A stretch of 9,391 nucleotides of DNA from Oscillospiraceae bacterium (GTDB taxonomy: Bacteria > Bacillota > Clostridia > Oscillospirales > UBA929): the NCBI GenBank assembly GCA_031271525.1, contig JAISVO010000106.1, positions 1-9,391 of the forward strand, written 5' to 3'. A model generated the notes under the pieces. That model was not told the DNA's origin. It did not search any database and saw only the letters and a program-made list of their open reading frames with translations. Positions 1 to 6,219 of the stretch are shown here, one piece after another. Each line of letters starts with the position of its first letter. Position 1 is the first letter of the stretch. Made by a program: the position numbers and the translations under genes.

Positions 1-1103
1 GTCGCCTCCAGAACGGACTTGTCGCCCTCCTTACGGTCCTCGCTCAGCATATAGTCCGCCAGCACGCCGGCTGTGACCGAGGAGGCCGTGACGCTCACAA
101 GGGTGGTGTCCGTCTCCTCTACCGGTTCCTCGGCGGGTTCTTCCTCCGTTGTATCCTCCGTTGTGTCGTCGGTCGTGTCGTCCGTTGTATCATCGGTTGC
201 GTCGTCCTCGGCTGGCTCCTCTTCCTCCGCCGGAGGGGGGGCGTACTCTTTGCTCAGCGCGAAGAAGGCGTCGCTTGTCGTAACCTTGGAAAGCATCTCG
301 TCGGCCTTTGCCTTTTGCTCCTCCTTATAAGCCGCGATCTCCTCCTCGGTGTACGGGTCCTCGCCCTCCGCTTTTGCCGGCGGAGTGGTTGTGAAGCTGT
401 ACATGTGGTAGTCAATCTTGTCGTAGGTGTTCTTGTTCTCGGTATAATAGGCGTTGACGGCGTCGTCGCTCCGGTCAAAGGAATCGACCTTCACCGTCTG
501 ATACCGCATCGCGAGGTAGTGCCGCTCGATGATTTTCCGGTAGCTGTCCATCGTGATGCCCCGCCCAAAGTTCTGGCGGAGGTACTCCTCCGTCTCCAAG
601 CCCGCTTCGGCGGCCGTCGTTTGGAGGAGGGTGAGGTCGGTTTCGATCCGGGCGTTATCCTCGGCTGTCAGCGTCACACCCTCGGCCTTTGCCTGTTCGC
701 TCAGCGAAACGTAGTTTTGGAGGGCGTTCTCGGTTTCCTCCCCGATGTATTCCTCCCATGTCTGGTCTTCCGACAGCTCCTGCTGGCTGAGCGGTATACT
801 GGGGTCGATCATCCCGTATTGGGCATAGGTCGAGACGATCTGGTAATAGGTGAGGTAGTAGTAGTAGTCGTACTCCGCCACCTTGAGGTTTACGCCGCCC
901 ACCGACAGCGCGGTGAAGTTCGCCTGCGGGATTCCCGACCCGGTGAAGATCAGCACGAACAGGCCGAGCAAAACGACGGTCGCGACCGTGATCGCGATCG
1001 TCCTGCGGAAGCTGTCCTTGCGCTGCTGCTTCTCCCGGGCCGACAGAAGCGGCTTGTTCGATTTGTCTTCCTGACGTTTTCTTTTTTCCCTTGAAGCGCT
1101 CAT
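1..1103 (-). CDS. Membrane-anchored SurA/PrsA-like foldase (SurA N-terminal domain), 3' end outside the window
   Basis: Only the first 367 codons are present; the frame is open to the window edge. The protein starts with a very basic cytoplasmic tail (residues 1-34, rich in K/R), then one membrane helix at about 35-53 with no lipobox cysteine, so it is probably an extracytoplasmic protein held by an uncleaved signal anchor. Residues about 65-240 resemble the helical SurA N-terminal chaperone region of clostridial peptidyl-prolyl isomerases, including a tyrosine-rich EYDYYYYLTYY segment at 77-87 and a YYTENKNTYDKIDYH segment at 219-233. An acidic Asp/Thr/Glu/Pro linker lies at about 290-332. 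A parvulin (PPIC) catalytic domain may follow outside the window but cannot be seen. The ATG start at 1103 follows an AAGGGGAG ribosome binding site 7 bases upstream. The family call is by resemblance; a non-catalytic chaperone is the alternative. Confidence 0.75.
   Translation of the reverse strand, partial: MSASREKRKRQEDKSNKPLLSAREKQQRKDSFRRTIAITVATVVLLGLFVLIFTGSGIPQANFTALSVGGVNLKVAEYDYYYYLTYYQIVSTYAQYGMIDPSIPLSQQELSEDQTWEEYIGEETENALQNYVSLSEQAKAEGVTLTAEDNARIETDLTLLQTTAAEAGLETEEYLRQNFGRGITMDSYRKIIERHYLAMRYQTVKVDSFDRSDDAVNAYYTENKNTYDKIDYHMYSFTTTPPAKAEGEDPYTEEEIAAYKEEQKAKADEMLSKVTTSDAFFALSKEYAPPPAEEEEPAEDDATDDTTDDTTDDTTEDTTEEEPAEEPVEETDTTLVSVTASSVTAGVLADYMLSEDRKEGDKSVLEA
145..204 (-). repeat. 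Five 12-bp tandem repeats coding an Asp-Asp-Thr-Thr linker
   Basis: Five consecutive 12-base units (plus-strand form TCCGTTGTGTCG with variants) lie inside the foldase gene and code for repeated DDTT/EDTT at about residues 301-319. The unit length is a multiple of three, so copy-number change would lengthen or shorten the acidic linker without breaking the frame. Confidence 0.8.
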
Positions 1104-1140
1104 CTGAGGTTCTCCCCTTAATTGTAAAAATCTTCATGAA

Positions 1141-1166
1141 ACAATAGAATGCCACCACGCTATTGT
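1141..1166. promoter_or_regulatory. Inverted repeat over the -10 region of the foldase promoter, possible operator
   Basis: The arms ACAATAG (1141-1147) and CTATTGT (1160-1166) are perfect reverse complements separated by 12 bases. The right arm covers the -10 box of the minus-strand promoter and the left arm lies just past the predicted transcription start. The placement suits a repressor site. The regulator is unknown and a 7-bp arm could be chance. Confidence 0.4.
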
Positions 1167-1190
1167 ATACGAAGGCAGGGAGAATATCAA
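1162..1190 (-). promoter_or_regulatory. Sigma-A promoter of the foldase gene
   Basis: Read on the minus strand, TTGATA (1190-1185), a 17-base spacer and TACAAT (1167-1162) form a near-consensus vegetative promoter. The predicted start of transcription is near 1155, giving a leader of about 50 bases before the ATG at 1103. Confidence 0.75.
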
Positions 1191-1261
1191 GACCTATTTC
1201 AAGTGTTCACGAAAAATACAAATTCGAGCTTTTAATGGTGAAAAATAACAGGACAAAAACC

Positions 1262-1290
1262 TTGTCAAAAACCCGCGCGGATGATAGAAT
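1262..1290 (+). promoter_or_regulatory. Sigma-A promoter of rsmE
   Basis: TTGTCA (1262-1267), a 17-base spacer and TAGAAT (1285-1290). Transcription would start near 1297. This leaves room for a ribosome binding site before the GTG at 1321 but not before the alternative GTG at 1303, and so helps set the start of rsmE. Confidence 0.7.
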
Positions 1291-1320
1291 AAGCGGGATA
1301 GGGTGGCAGGGGGTACGAAA

Positions 1321-2025
1321 GTGACATCACCGAGGCTGATCATCGGAGATCTTCCCAAAGCCGGACGGATCCTTCTCGATCCGGAGGAGGCGCGGCATCT
1401 CTCAACCCTGCGGATGCGGGTGGGGGACAGCGTCGTCCTTTGCGACGGGCGGGGGAGCGAAGCGCTCTGCTGCCTGACGGCGCCCGGCGAAGCCGATATT
1501 CTGGAGCTGCGCCCGTCCGAGCGGGAGGACTATATCGTTCCGGTACACCTTTACCCGTCGGTTTCAAAAGGGGAGCGGTTCGAGTGGACGCTCCAGAAGG
1601 CGACCGAGCTGGGCGTCGCGTCCGTCACCCCGGTGATCAGCGAACGGTGCGTCGCGGGGGTTCCCTCGGCGGACCGGATGGAGCGGTTTAAGAAGATCAT
1701 CCGGAGCGCCGCCGAACAGAGCGGGAGGAGCTGGCTCCCCGAGCTTCTGGCTCCCATACCCTTCGCGGAGGCGGCGCAAGCTGCCGAGGGGGTCAAGCTC
1801 TTTTGCTACGAGGAGGAGACGGAGGGATCGCTGAAAGGCGCGCTGCGCGCCCCGATCCGCTCGCCCGTCTCGGTCCTGACCGGGCCGGAGGGCGGCTACA
1901 CCCCCGAGGAGGCGCGTCTCGCGGGAGAGAACGGGTTCCAAAGCGTCTCGCTGGGGCGCGGCATCCTGCGGTGCGAGACCGCGCCGCTGATGGTGCTGTC
2001 CGTCATACGCTTTATCGAAATGTAA
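1321..2025 (+). CDS. rsmE: 16S rRNA (uracil1498-N3)-methyltransferase RsmE
   Basis: RsmE uses S-adenosylmethionine to methylate N3 of U1498 in helix 44 of 16S rRNA, near the decoding site of the small subunit. The 234-residue product has the family length and motifs: an N-terminal PUA-like part with HLSTLRMRVGD (27-36), QKATELGV (92-99), AAEQSGR (130-136), and the SPOUT-knot SAM-binding motifs GPEGG (188-192) and LGRGILRCETA (211-221). Most relatives have Arg where this protein has Gly214 in the last motif. The start was placed at GTG 1321 because AGGGGGT sits 7 bases upstream and the promoter at 1262-1290 would start RNA only about 6 bases before the other in-frame GTG (1303). In many Firmicutes rsmE follows dnaJ and prmA; here it has its own promoter and is followed by a membrane protein gene. 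Confidence 0.95.
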   Translation: MTSPRLIIGDLPKAGRILLDPEEARHLSTLRMRVGDSVVLCDGRGSEALCCLTAPGEADILELRPSEREDYIVPVHLYPSVSKGERFEWTLQKATELGVASVTPVISERCVAGVPSADRMERFKKIIRSAAEQSGRSWLPELLAPIPFAEAAQAAEGVKLFCYEEETEGSLKGALRAPIRSPVSVLTGPEGGYTPEEARLAGENGFQSVSLGRGILRCETAPLMVLSVIRFIEM

Positions 2026-2037
2026 GGGAGAATCAAC

Positions 2038-2604
2038 GTGCGGAGCGACGATAAAAAACGCAAAATGGAAGAACGCCGGAAGGCGGACGACCGGTTTACT
2101 TGGAGGGTTCTGGGGGTCATGGTCTTTTTGGTGGTCTGGACCCTCCTCCTCTACCGTTTCAACTGGCCGACCTACATATACGCCCTCACGGCGGGCGGCG
2201 CGGTGCTCTACCTCCTTGCCTACATCTACCCGAAGGATTTCACCCTGCTGGCGGTTTACGTCTCGGGCGGCGCGTTCGGGCTGTGGATGCTGACCAAGGC
2301 GGCGCTGGTGACGCCCGCGACGCGGATCGCGGCCTACGTCCTCTTTGTCGCGGCCTTGGCCCTCTCCGCCCTGTTGTTTTGGTTTTTGCGCGGCCACAGG
2401 GGAACCGTCGGCGCGGGCAGGGTAAAGCTCGCCCTGATGCCGCCCAAGGCCCGGTACCGCTATCTGTTCGTTGCCGCCGGGATGCTCGCCGTCTCCTTCG
2501 CCGTCTCGGCGGCGTTCGGCAGCACCGCCGCGTGGTGCTCGATGATCGCGATGTTCAGCTACCTGTTCGTCATGGCGGTCTACTACACGGTGCGGCTGAT
2601 ATGA
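2038..2604 (+). CDS. Membrane protein of unknown function, about six transmembrane helices
   Basis: Not recognised as a named family. The 188-residue product has a strongly charged N-terminal tail (1-23, MRSDDKKRKMEERRKADDRF), then about six hydrophobic segments near 24-40, 46-64, 68-90, 96-117, 142-160 and 164-185. A basic loop at 118-141 contains RGHRGTVGAGRVKLALMPPKARYR and would face the cytoplasm by the positive-inside rule. No catalytic motif or transporter signature is visible. Translation starts at GTG 2038, with AAGGGAG overlapping the rsmE stop codon and spaced 7 bases from the start. Only 12 bases separate it from rsmE, so the two are almost certainly co-transcribed. A link with rRNA modification is not implied. 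Confidence 0.85.
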   Translation: MRSDDKKRKMEERRKADDRFTWRVLGVMVFLVVWTLLLYRFNWPTYIYALTAGGAVLYLLAYIYPKDFTLLAVYVSGGAFGLWMLTKAALVTPATRIAAYVLFVAALALSALLFWFLRGHRGTVGAGRVKLALMPPKARYRYLFVAAGMLAVSFAVSAAFGSTAAWCSMIAMFSYLFVMAVYYTVRLI

Positions 2605-2614
2605 CAATTTAACG

Positions 2615-2633
2615 GCGCGTTCATGCGTTCCGC
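2615..2633 (+). repeat. Upstream copy of the 17-19 bp GCGTTCC repeat
   Basis: The 19 bases from 2615 match 3323-3341, beyond the ParB-like gene, with one mismatch (A against G at the ninth base). The repeat overlaps a small hairpin, ATGCG-TTC-CGCAT (2623-2635), just before that gene's ribosome binding site. Confidence 0.65.
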
Positions 2634-2649
2634 ATGGCGAAGGAGAAAT

Positions 2650-3285
2650 ATGAAAATTATTAGAGCGGGGTTTAACGACGCGGATATTTTCAGCAGAGAT
2701 GAGCTGAATCATGGGGCATGTTGTTTCTTCACGGAGGATAGAAGGAATAAGTTTGTCTTTCGTATTGAGGGTACGGAGGCCACGCTTTTTGCGGACAGCA
2801 TGGAATATGTTGATATGGCAATGAGTGAATTTTTATTTTATTCTGGTTTTGTTACCACTGTTAAGGACAAATTCGGAAATGTACTTATGGATGCGTGCCC
2901 CGATAAGCCATATCTTATGAAAATATCACAGATTCAACCGAGCCAATTTTACATAAACGAAGCTAAGCTAATACGTTGCAAGCTCTGGATTAAACGAATG
3001 GAAGATATTTTTATACCAATCGTTGAAAAGGAAGGCAGGTACATTTCGCTGGACGGACATACCCGAATGAGGGCGGCTCTTGATTTGGGATTTGATTCGG
3101 TATACGTATATCATGACGGCTATGATGCGGACATCTTCTTTTTTGCCGATGAGGCAGCTCGACGCAATATCCATACTGTTTCAGACATGGAAATTTTAAG
3201 TGACGATAACTATACACTGAAATGGCACAAATATTGCGACGATTTTTTCGGCAGTACACAAACCGGCGGGGGTAACGCCCCGTAG
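2650..3285 (+). CDS. ParB/sulfiredoxin-like domain protein, stand-alone, unknown role
   Basis: The 211-residue product has a ParB-N-like segment at about 90-155: MKISQIQPSQFYINEAKL, then FIPIVEKEGRYISLDGHTRMRAALDLGFDSVYVY. DGHTRxRAA (135-143) corresponds to the nucleotide-binding D/E-G-x-x-R box of the ParB/Srx fold. There is no helix-turn-helix DNA-binding domain and no partner ParA, so chromosome partitioning is unlikely. Residues 1-89 match nothing I know. The start was moved to ATG 2650, which has GAAGGAG 4 bases upstream; an in-frame ATG at 2623 lies inside the repeat and has no such site. The gene is visibly AT-richer than its neighbours, and its last residues (GGGNAP) run into the downstream repeat. 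This suggests recent arrival. It could be expressed by read-through from rsmE; no strong promoter is seen in the 45-base gap. Confidence 0.75.
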   Translation: MKIIRAGFNDADIFSRDELNHGACCFFTEDRRNKFVFRIEGTEATLFADSMEYVDMAMSEFLFYSGFVTTVKDKFGNVLMDACPDKPYLMKISQIQPSQFYINEAKLIRCKLWIKRMEDIFIPIVEKEGRYISLDGHTRMRAALDLGFDSVYVYHDGYDADIFFFADEAARRNIHTVSDMEILSDDNYTLKWHKYCDDFFGSTQTGGGNAP

Positions 3286-3390
3286 GGAACGCATTTATGC
3301 GTTCCGTATATTCATACGTTCCGCGCGTTCGTGCGTTCCGCGTATTTATGCATTTACGCGTCCCCTGCATTCACGCGTTCCGCGCGTGTG
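3286..3390. repeat. Degenerate 17-bp repeat array after the ParB-like gene, opening with a 20-bp palindrome
   Basis: The array opens with an inverted repeat, GGAACGCAT-TT-ATGCGTTCC (3286-3305). It then continues in 17-base steps at 3306-3322, 3323-3339, 3340-3356, 3357-3373 and 3374-3390 around the pattern GCGTATTCATGCGTTCC, each copy diverged. The third copy is nearly identical to the one at 2615. Short GC/AT-mixed palindromic arrays of this kind resemble dispersed intergenic repeats of Clostridia, but no transposase or clear target duplication is seen. Confidence 0.6.
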
Positions 3391-3401
3391 GGACGCGGGC
3401 A

Positions 3402-3430
3402 AGGGAAAACCCCCCGGAGTTCCGGGGGGC
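3402..3430 (-). terminator. Terminator of groES-groEL
   Basis: A 9-bp perfect stem, CCCCCCGGA (3410-3418) and TCCGGGGGG (3421-3429), with a 2-base gap is followed on the minus strand by TTTTCCC. It lies 27 bases past the groEL stop. The short T-run is compensated by a very GC-rich stem. Confidence 0.8.
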
Positions 3431-3455
3431 CATACCGGGGACGGTCTGTCCCGAA

Positions 3456-5087
3456 TCAATACATATCCATGCCGCCCATGCCGCCGCCGGGGGCTGCCGG
3501 AGCGGGCGGCTCCTTCTTGTCGGCGACAAGGCTCTCGGTGGTCAGGATCATCGCGGCGATCGAAGCCGCGTTCTGCAGGGCGGAGCGGGTGACCTTCGCC
3601 GGATCGACGATCCCGGCGTCGAACATATCCACATACTCCTCGGTCAGCGCGTTGAAGCCGTAACCCTTCTTGTTGGCGTTCTTCACGTTCTCAAAGATGA
3701 CCGAGCCTTCCAGACCGGCGTTCGCCGCGATCTGGCGGAGGGGTTCGGCAAGGGCGCTGATCACGAGGTTGACGCCCGTCTTCTCGTCGCCGGTGAAGTC
3801 CTTCAGCAGCTCGGAGACGCTCGGGATGGCGTTGACGTAGACCACGCCGCCGCCGGGCACGATGCCCTCCTCGACAGCCGCGCGGGTGGCGTTCAGCGCG
3901 TCCTCGATGCGGAGCTTCTTCTCCTTCATCTCGACCTCTGTCGCGGCCCCAACCTTGATGACGGCGACGCCGCCCGAGAGCTTCGCCAGACGTTCCTGAA
4001 GCTTCTCGCGGTCGAAGTCGGAGGTTGTCTCCTCAATCGCCGTCCGGATCTGGCCGATGCGCGCCTTGATGTCGTCCTGAGTGCCGGCGCCGTCCACGAT
4101 GATCGTGTTTTCCTTCTGCACCTTCACCTGACGGGCGCGTCCCAGCTGCGCGACTTTGGCTTCCTTCAGGTCGAGGCCCAGCTCCTCCGAGATGACTTCG
4201 CCGCCCGTCAGGATGGCGATGTCCCGGAGCATATCCTTGCGGCGGTCGCCGAACCCGGGGGCTTTCACCGCGACGCAGGTGAAGGTTCCGCGCAGTTTGT
4301 TGACCAAAAGGGTGGTCAGCGCCTCGCCCTCGACGTCCTCCGCGATGATGACCAGCTTCTTGCCGCTGGCGACGATCTGCTCCAGAAGGGGCAGGATGTC
4401 CTGCACGGAGGCGATTTTCTTATCGGTGATGAGGATATACGGGTCGTCGATGACCGCTTCCATCTTCTCGGTGTCGGTGACCATGTAGGAGGAGATATAG
4501 CCCCGGTCAAACTGCATTCCTTCGACGACCTCGCTGTAAGTCTCCACCGACTTGCTCTCCTCGACGGTGATGACGCCGTCGGCCGAGACTTTGTCCATCG
4601 CGTCGGCGATCAGCTTGCCGATCAGCTCGTCGCCGGACGAGATGGAGGCGACGCGGGAGATGTCTTGGGAGCCGCCGACCTTGACCGAGCTGTCGGCGAT
4701 CGACTTGACCGCGGTGTCCACGGCGGTCTGGATGCCGCGCTTCATGATCATCGGGTTCGCGCCCGCCGCGACGTTCTTCAGGCCGTCCCGCACCAGCGCC
4801 TGCGCCAGCAGGGTCGCCGTGGTGGTGCCGTCGCCCGCGACGTCGTTCGTCTTGGTCGCGACTTCCTTCACAAGCTGCGCGCCCATGTTCTCAAACGGGT
4901 CGTCCAGCTCGATCTCCTTCGCGATCGTCACGCCGTCGTTGGTGACCAGCGGCGCGCCGAATTTCTTGTCGAGGACGACGTTCCGCCCTTTGGGGCCGAG
5001 GGTGATCTTCACGGTGTCGTTGAGCTGGTTGACGCCCCGTTCCAGCGCGCGGCGGGCTTCTTCTCCGTATAAAATGATCTTAGCCAT
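3456..5087 (-). CDS. groEL: Chaperonin GroEL (60 kDa)
   Basis: GroEL forms a double heptameric ring that encloses unfolded proteins and, with GroES as lid and ATP hydrolysis, lets them fold in the cytosol. The 543-residue length is normal. The N terminus MAKIILYGEEARRAL is typical of clostridial GroEL, and nucleotide-site motifs are intact: LGPKGRNV (30-37), NDGVTIAKEI (50-59) and AGDGTTTAT (84-92). The apical and second equatorial segments are complete, with the EEGIVPGGG motif. The tail ends GGGMGGMDMY, a Gly-Met repeat like the flexible chamber-floor tail of the family. The gene follows groES after 20 bases, with AGAGGAAGGA as ribosome binding site, and is transcribed from the groES promoter under CIRCE control. 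It is one complete, ordinary housekeeping copy. Confidence 0.99.
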   Translation of the reverse strand: MAKIILYGEEARRALERGVNQLNDTVKITLGPKGRNVVLDKKFGAPLVTNDGVTIAKEIELDDPFENMGAQLVKEVATKTNDVAGDGTTTATLLAQALVRDGLKNVAAGANPMIMKRGIQTAVDTAVKSIADSSVKVGGSQDISRVASISSGDELIGKLIADAMDKVSADGVITVEESKSVETYSEVVEGMQFDRGYISSYMVTDTEKMEAVIDDPYILITDKKIASVQDILPLLEQIVASGKKLVIIAEDVEGEALTTLLVNKLRGTFTCVAVKAPGFGDRRKDMLRDIAILTGGEVISEELGLDLKEAKVAQLGRARQVKVQKENTIIVDGAGTQDDIKARIGQIRTAIEETTSDFDREKLQERLAKLSGGVAVIKVGAATEVEMKEKKLRIEDALNATRAAVEEGIVPGGGVVYVNAIPSVSELLKDFTGDEKTGVNLVISALAEPLRQIAANAGLEGSVIFENVKNANKKGYGFNALTEEYVDMFDAGIVDPAKVTRSALQNAASIAAMILTTESLVADKKEPPAPAAPGGGMGGMDMY

Positions 5088-5107
5088 TCTGATTTGTCCT
5101 TCCTCTC

Positions 5108-5395
5108 TTAACCTTCTACGACCGCGAGGATGTCGTTCTGACGGACGACCATCAGCTCCTCGCCGTCGACCTTGATCTCGGTGCCCGCGTATTTGCTGGT
5201 GATGACCTTGTCGCCGGCGCTCACATACATGGTGATCTCTTTGCCGTCGACATTCCCGCCGGGGCCGACCGCGAGGACTTCCGCGATCTGCGGCTTCTCT
5301 TTGGCGTTGCCGGTCAGGATGATGCCGCTCTTGGTGGTCTCCTCGGACTCCACCATCTTGATGACGACTCTGTCCGCAAGGGGCTTGAGCTTCAT
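5108..5395 (-). CDS. groES: Co-chaperonin GroES (10 kDa)
   Basis: GroES forms the seven-subunit lid of the GroEL chamber. The 95-residue product has the family length and pattern: MKLKPLADRVVIK at the start, the mobile loop that grips GroEL at about 16-34 (ESEETTKSGIILTGNAKEK), the PQIAEVLAVGPG segment, and the closing NDILAVVEG. ATG 5395 was chosen over an upstream in-frame ATG (5428) because a strong AGGAGGAA site lies 6 bases before it, and because the longer form would start inside the CIRCE operator. It is the first gene of the groES-groEL operon, whose promoter and HrcA operator are directly upstream. Confidence 0.98.
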   Translation of the reverse strand: MKLKPLADRVVIKMVESEETTKSGIILTGNAKEKPQIAEVLAVGPGGNVDGKEITMYVSAGDKVITSKYAGTEIKVDGEELMVVRQNDILAVVEG

Positions 5396-5421
5396 AAATA
5401 GTTCCTCCTCGTTTCTGTCTT

Positions 5422-5448
5422 TTAGCACTCTGCGTGGGAGAGTGCTAA
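5422..5448. promoter_or_regulatory. CIRCE operator (HrcA binding site)
   Basis: TTAGCACTC (5422-5430), nine bases, GAGTGCTAA (5440-5448): an exact match to the CIRCE consensus. In Firmicutes the HrcA repressor binds this element and releases it on heat stress. It lies just past the predicted transcription start of groES, where it would block initiation. hrcA itself is not in this window. Confidence 0.97.
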
Positions 5449-5457
5449 CCTTCCTAC

Positions 5458-5486
5458 ATCATAAGCGCGGGACAACCAATTCGCAA
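5458..5486 (-). promoter_or_regulatory. Sigma-A promoter of groES-groEL
   Basis: On the minus strand, TTGCGA (5486-5481), a 17-base spacer and TATGAT (5463-5458). Transcription would start near 5451, immediately before CIRCE, the usual arrangement for HrcA-controlled operons. Confidence 0.75.
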
Positions 5487-5588
5487 GCCTCAACGGATTG
5501 TGAATTCGGGTAAAATTGCCCGGTTTATCGTTGTTATCTCGCGATTTCTCCGAATTCGTCACACTATCTTGTTTTTTCGCCGTATCCG

Positions 5589-5617
5589 TTGACAGCGCGC
5601 CCCCGCGTGGGTATACT
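5589..5617 (+). promoter_or_regulatory. Strong sigma-A promoter of the ECF-S/mntP operon
   Basis: TTGACA (5589-5594), a 17-base spacer and TATACT (5612-5617) give a near-perfect vegetative promoter. The predicted leader is only about 45 bases, too short for the riboswitches that often precede ECF transporter or manganese-efflux genes. Confidence 0.85.
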
Positions 5618-5625
5618 ATCTAGGC

Positions 5626-5644
5626 GGGCGCGCTCGGCGCGTCC
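5626..5644 (+). promoter_or_regulatory. Hairpin at the 5' end of the ECF-S/mntP mRNA
   Basis: GGGCGCGC (5626-5633) and GCGCGTCC (5637-5644) pair over 8 bp, including one G-U, around a TCG loop. The hairpin begins within a few bases of the predicted transcription start, so it may protect the 5' end of the message. No T-run follows, so it is not a terminator. Confidence 0.45.
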
Positions 5645-5668
5645 AGCCGGTATGGAGGTTCAACCCAT

Positions 5669-6199
5669 ATGTCCAATATCAGAAAGCTTGTCTACACCGC
5701 GATCCTGATCGCAATCGGCGTCGTCCTTCCGATCGCCCTCCATCCGGTGCCGAACGCCGGGCAGGTGCTGCTGCCGATGCACATCCCCGTCCTGCTCTGC
5801 GGGTTTGTCTGCGGCTTCCCGTACGGGCTGGCCTGCGGCGCGCTCCTCCCGCTGACCTCCCATCTCGTGACCGGGATGCCCCCCTCCGCGATGCTGGTTC
5901 CGATGGTCTGCGAGCTTGCCGTCTACGGGCTGGCGGCGTCGGCGCTCTACCGGCTGATCCGCACCAAGAGCCGGACCCTCAACCTCTACGCGTCGCTGAT
6001 CGGCGCGATGCTCTGCGGGCGGATTGTCTACGGCGTGCTGAACGCGCTGATTTTCAGCGCGGGGGAATACTCCCTGCCCATTTGGCTGACCGCGATGTTC
6101 GTCACCGCGCTGCCGGGAATCGCGGTTCAGCTGATTCTGATCCCGGCGGTTATCCTTCTGCTGAACCGGGCAAAACTAAGCCCGCTGACCAATCGCTGA
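5669..6199 (+). CDS. ECF transporter substrate-binding (S) subunit, substrate unknown
   Basis: The S subunit of an energy-coupling-factor importer binds a vitamin or similar micronutrient in the membrane and docks onto a shared EcfA-EcfA'-EcfT module, which is not encoded here. The 176-residue hydrophobic product has about six membrane segments (near 8-26, 34-55, 57-69, 74-97, 106-130, 137-166). It carries the LPMHIPVLLCGFVCGFPYGLACG block (35-57) and HLVTGMPPSAMLVPMVCEL (65-83), typical of the clostridial ECF_trnsprt family (PF12822 type). The early helix has the AILIAIGVVLP character through which S subunits contact the ATPases. ATG 5669 follows TGGAGGT about 9 bases upstream. It is co-transcribed with mntP. 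The substrate cannot be read from the sequence, and no riboswitch is present to hint at it. Confidence 0.85.
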   Translation: MSNIRKLVYTAILIAIGVVLPIALHPVPNAGQVLLPMHIPVLLCGFVCGFPYGLACGALLPLTSHLVTGMPPSAMLVPMVCELAVYGLAASALYRLIRTKSRTLNLYASLIGAMLCGRIVYGVLNALIFSAGEYSLPIWLTAMFVTALPGIAVQLILIPAVILLLNRAKLSPLTNR

Positions 6200-6219
6200 C
6201 TGATTTGGGGGAATAACCA

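Noticed and set aside
315..1094. 259-codon open frame on the plus strand opposite the foldase gene
   Set aside because: The minus-strand reading gives a coherent basic tail, membrane helix and SurA-like region with promoter and ribosome binding site; the plus-strand product has none of these.
1564..2712. 382-codon open frame on the minus strand opposite rsmE and the membrane protein gene
   Set aside because: It is a shadow of the two plus-strand genes, with biased Arg/Gln/Glu/His content and no start signal.
2650..3285. Chromosome-partitioning ParB (Spo0J)
   Set aside because: Only the ParB-N-like segment is present; there is no helix-turn-helix domain, no ParA neighbour and no parS-like site seen in the window.
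2615..3390. CRISPR array at the GCGTTCC repeats
   Set aside because: The copies are contiguous, 17 bases long and diverged, with no unique spacers of regular length and no cas genes.
3297..5072. 591-codon open frame on the plus strand opposite groEL
   Set aside because: It mirrors the GC-rich codon pattern of groEL on the other strand, has no ribosome binding site, and its product is a low-complexity, Asp/Val/Leu/Arg-rich sequence with no family features.
5618..5668. Riboswitch before the ECF-S/mntP operon
   Set aside because: Only about 45 bases lie between the predicted transcription start and the ATG, with a single hairpin and no TPP, FMN, folate or yybP-ykoY type conserved core.
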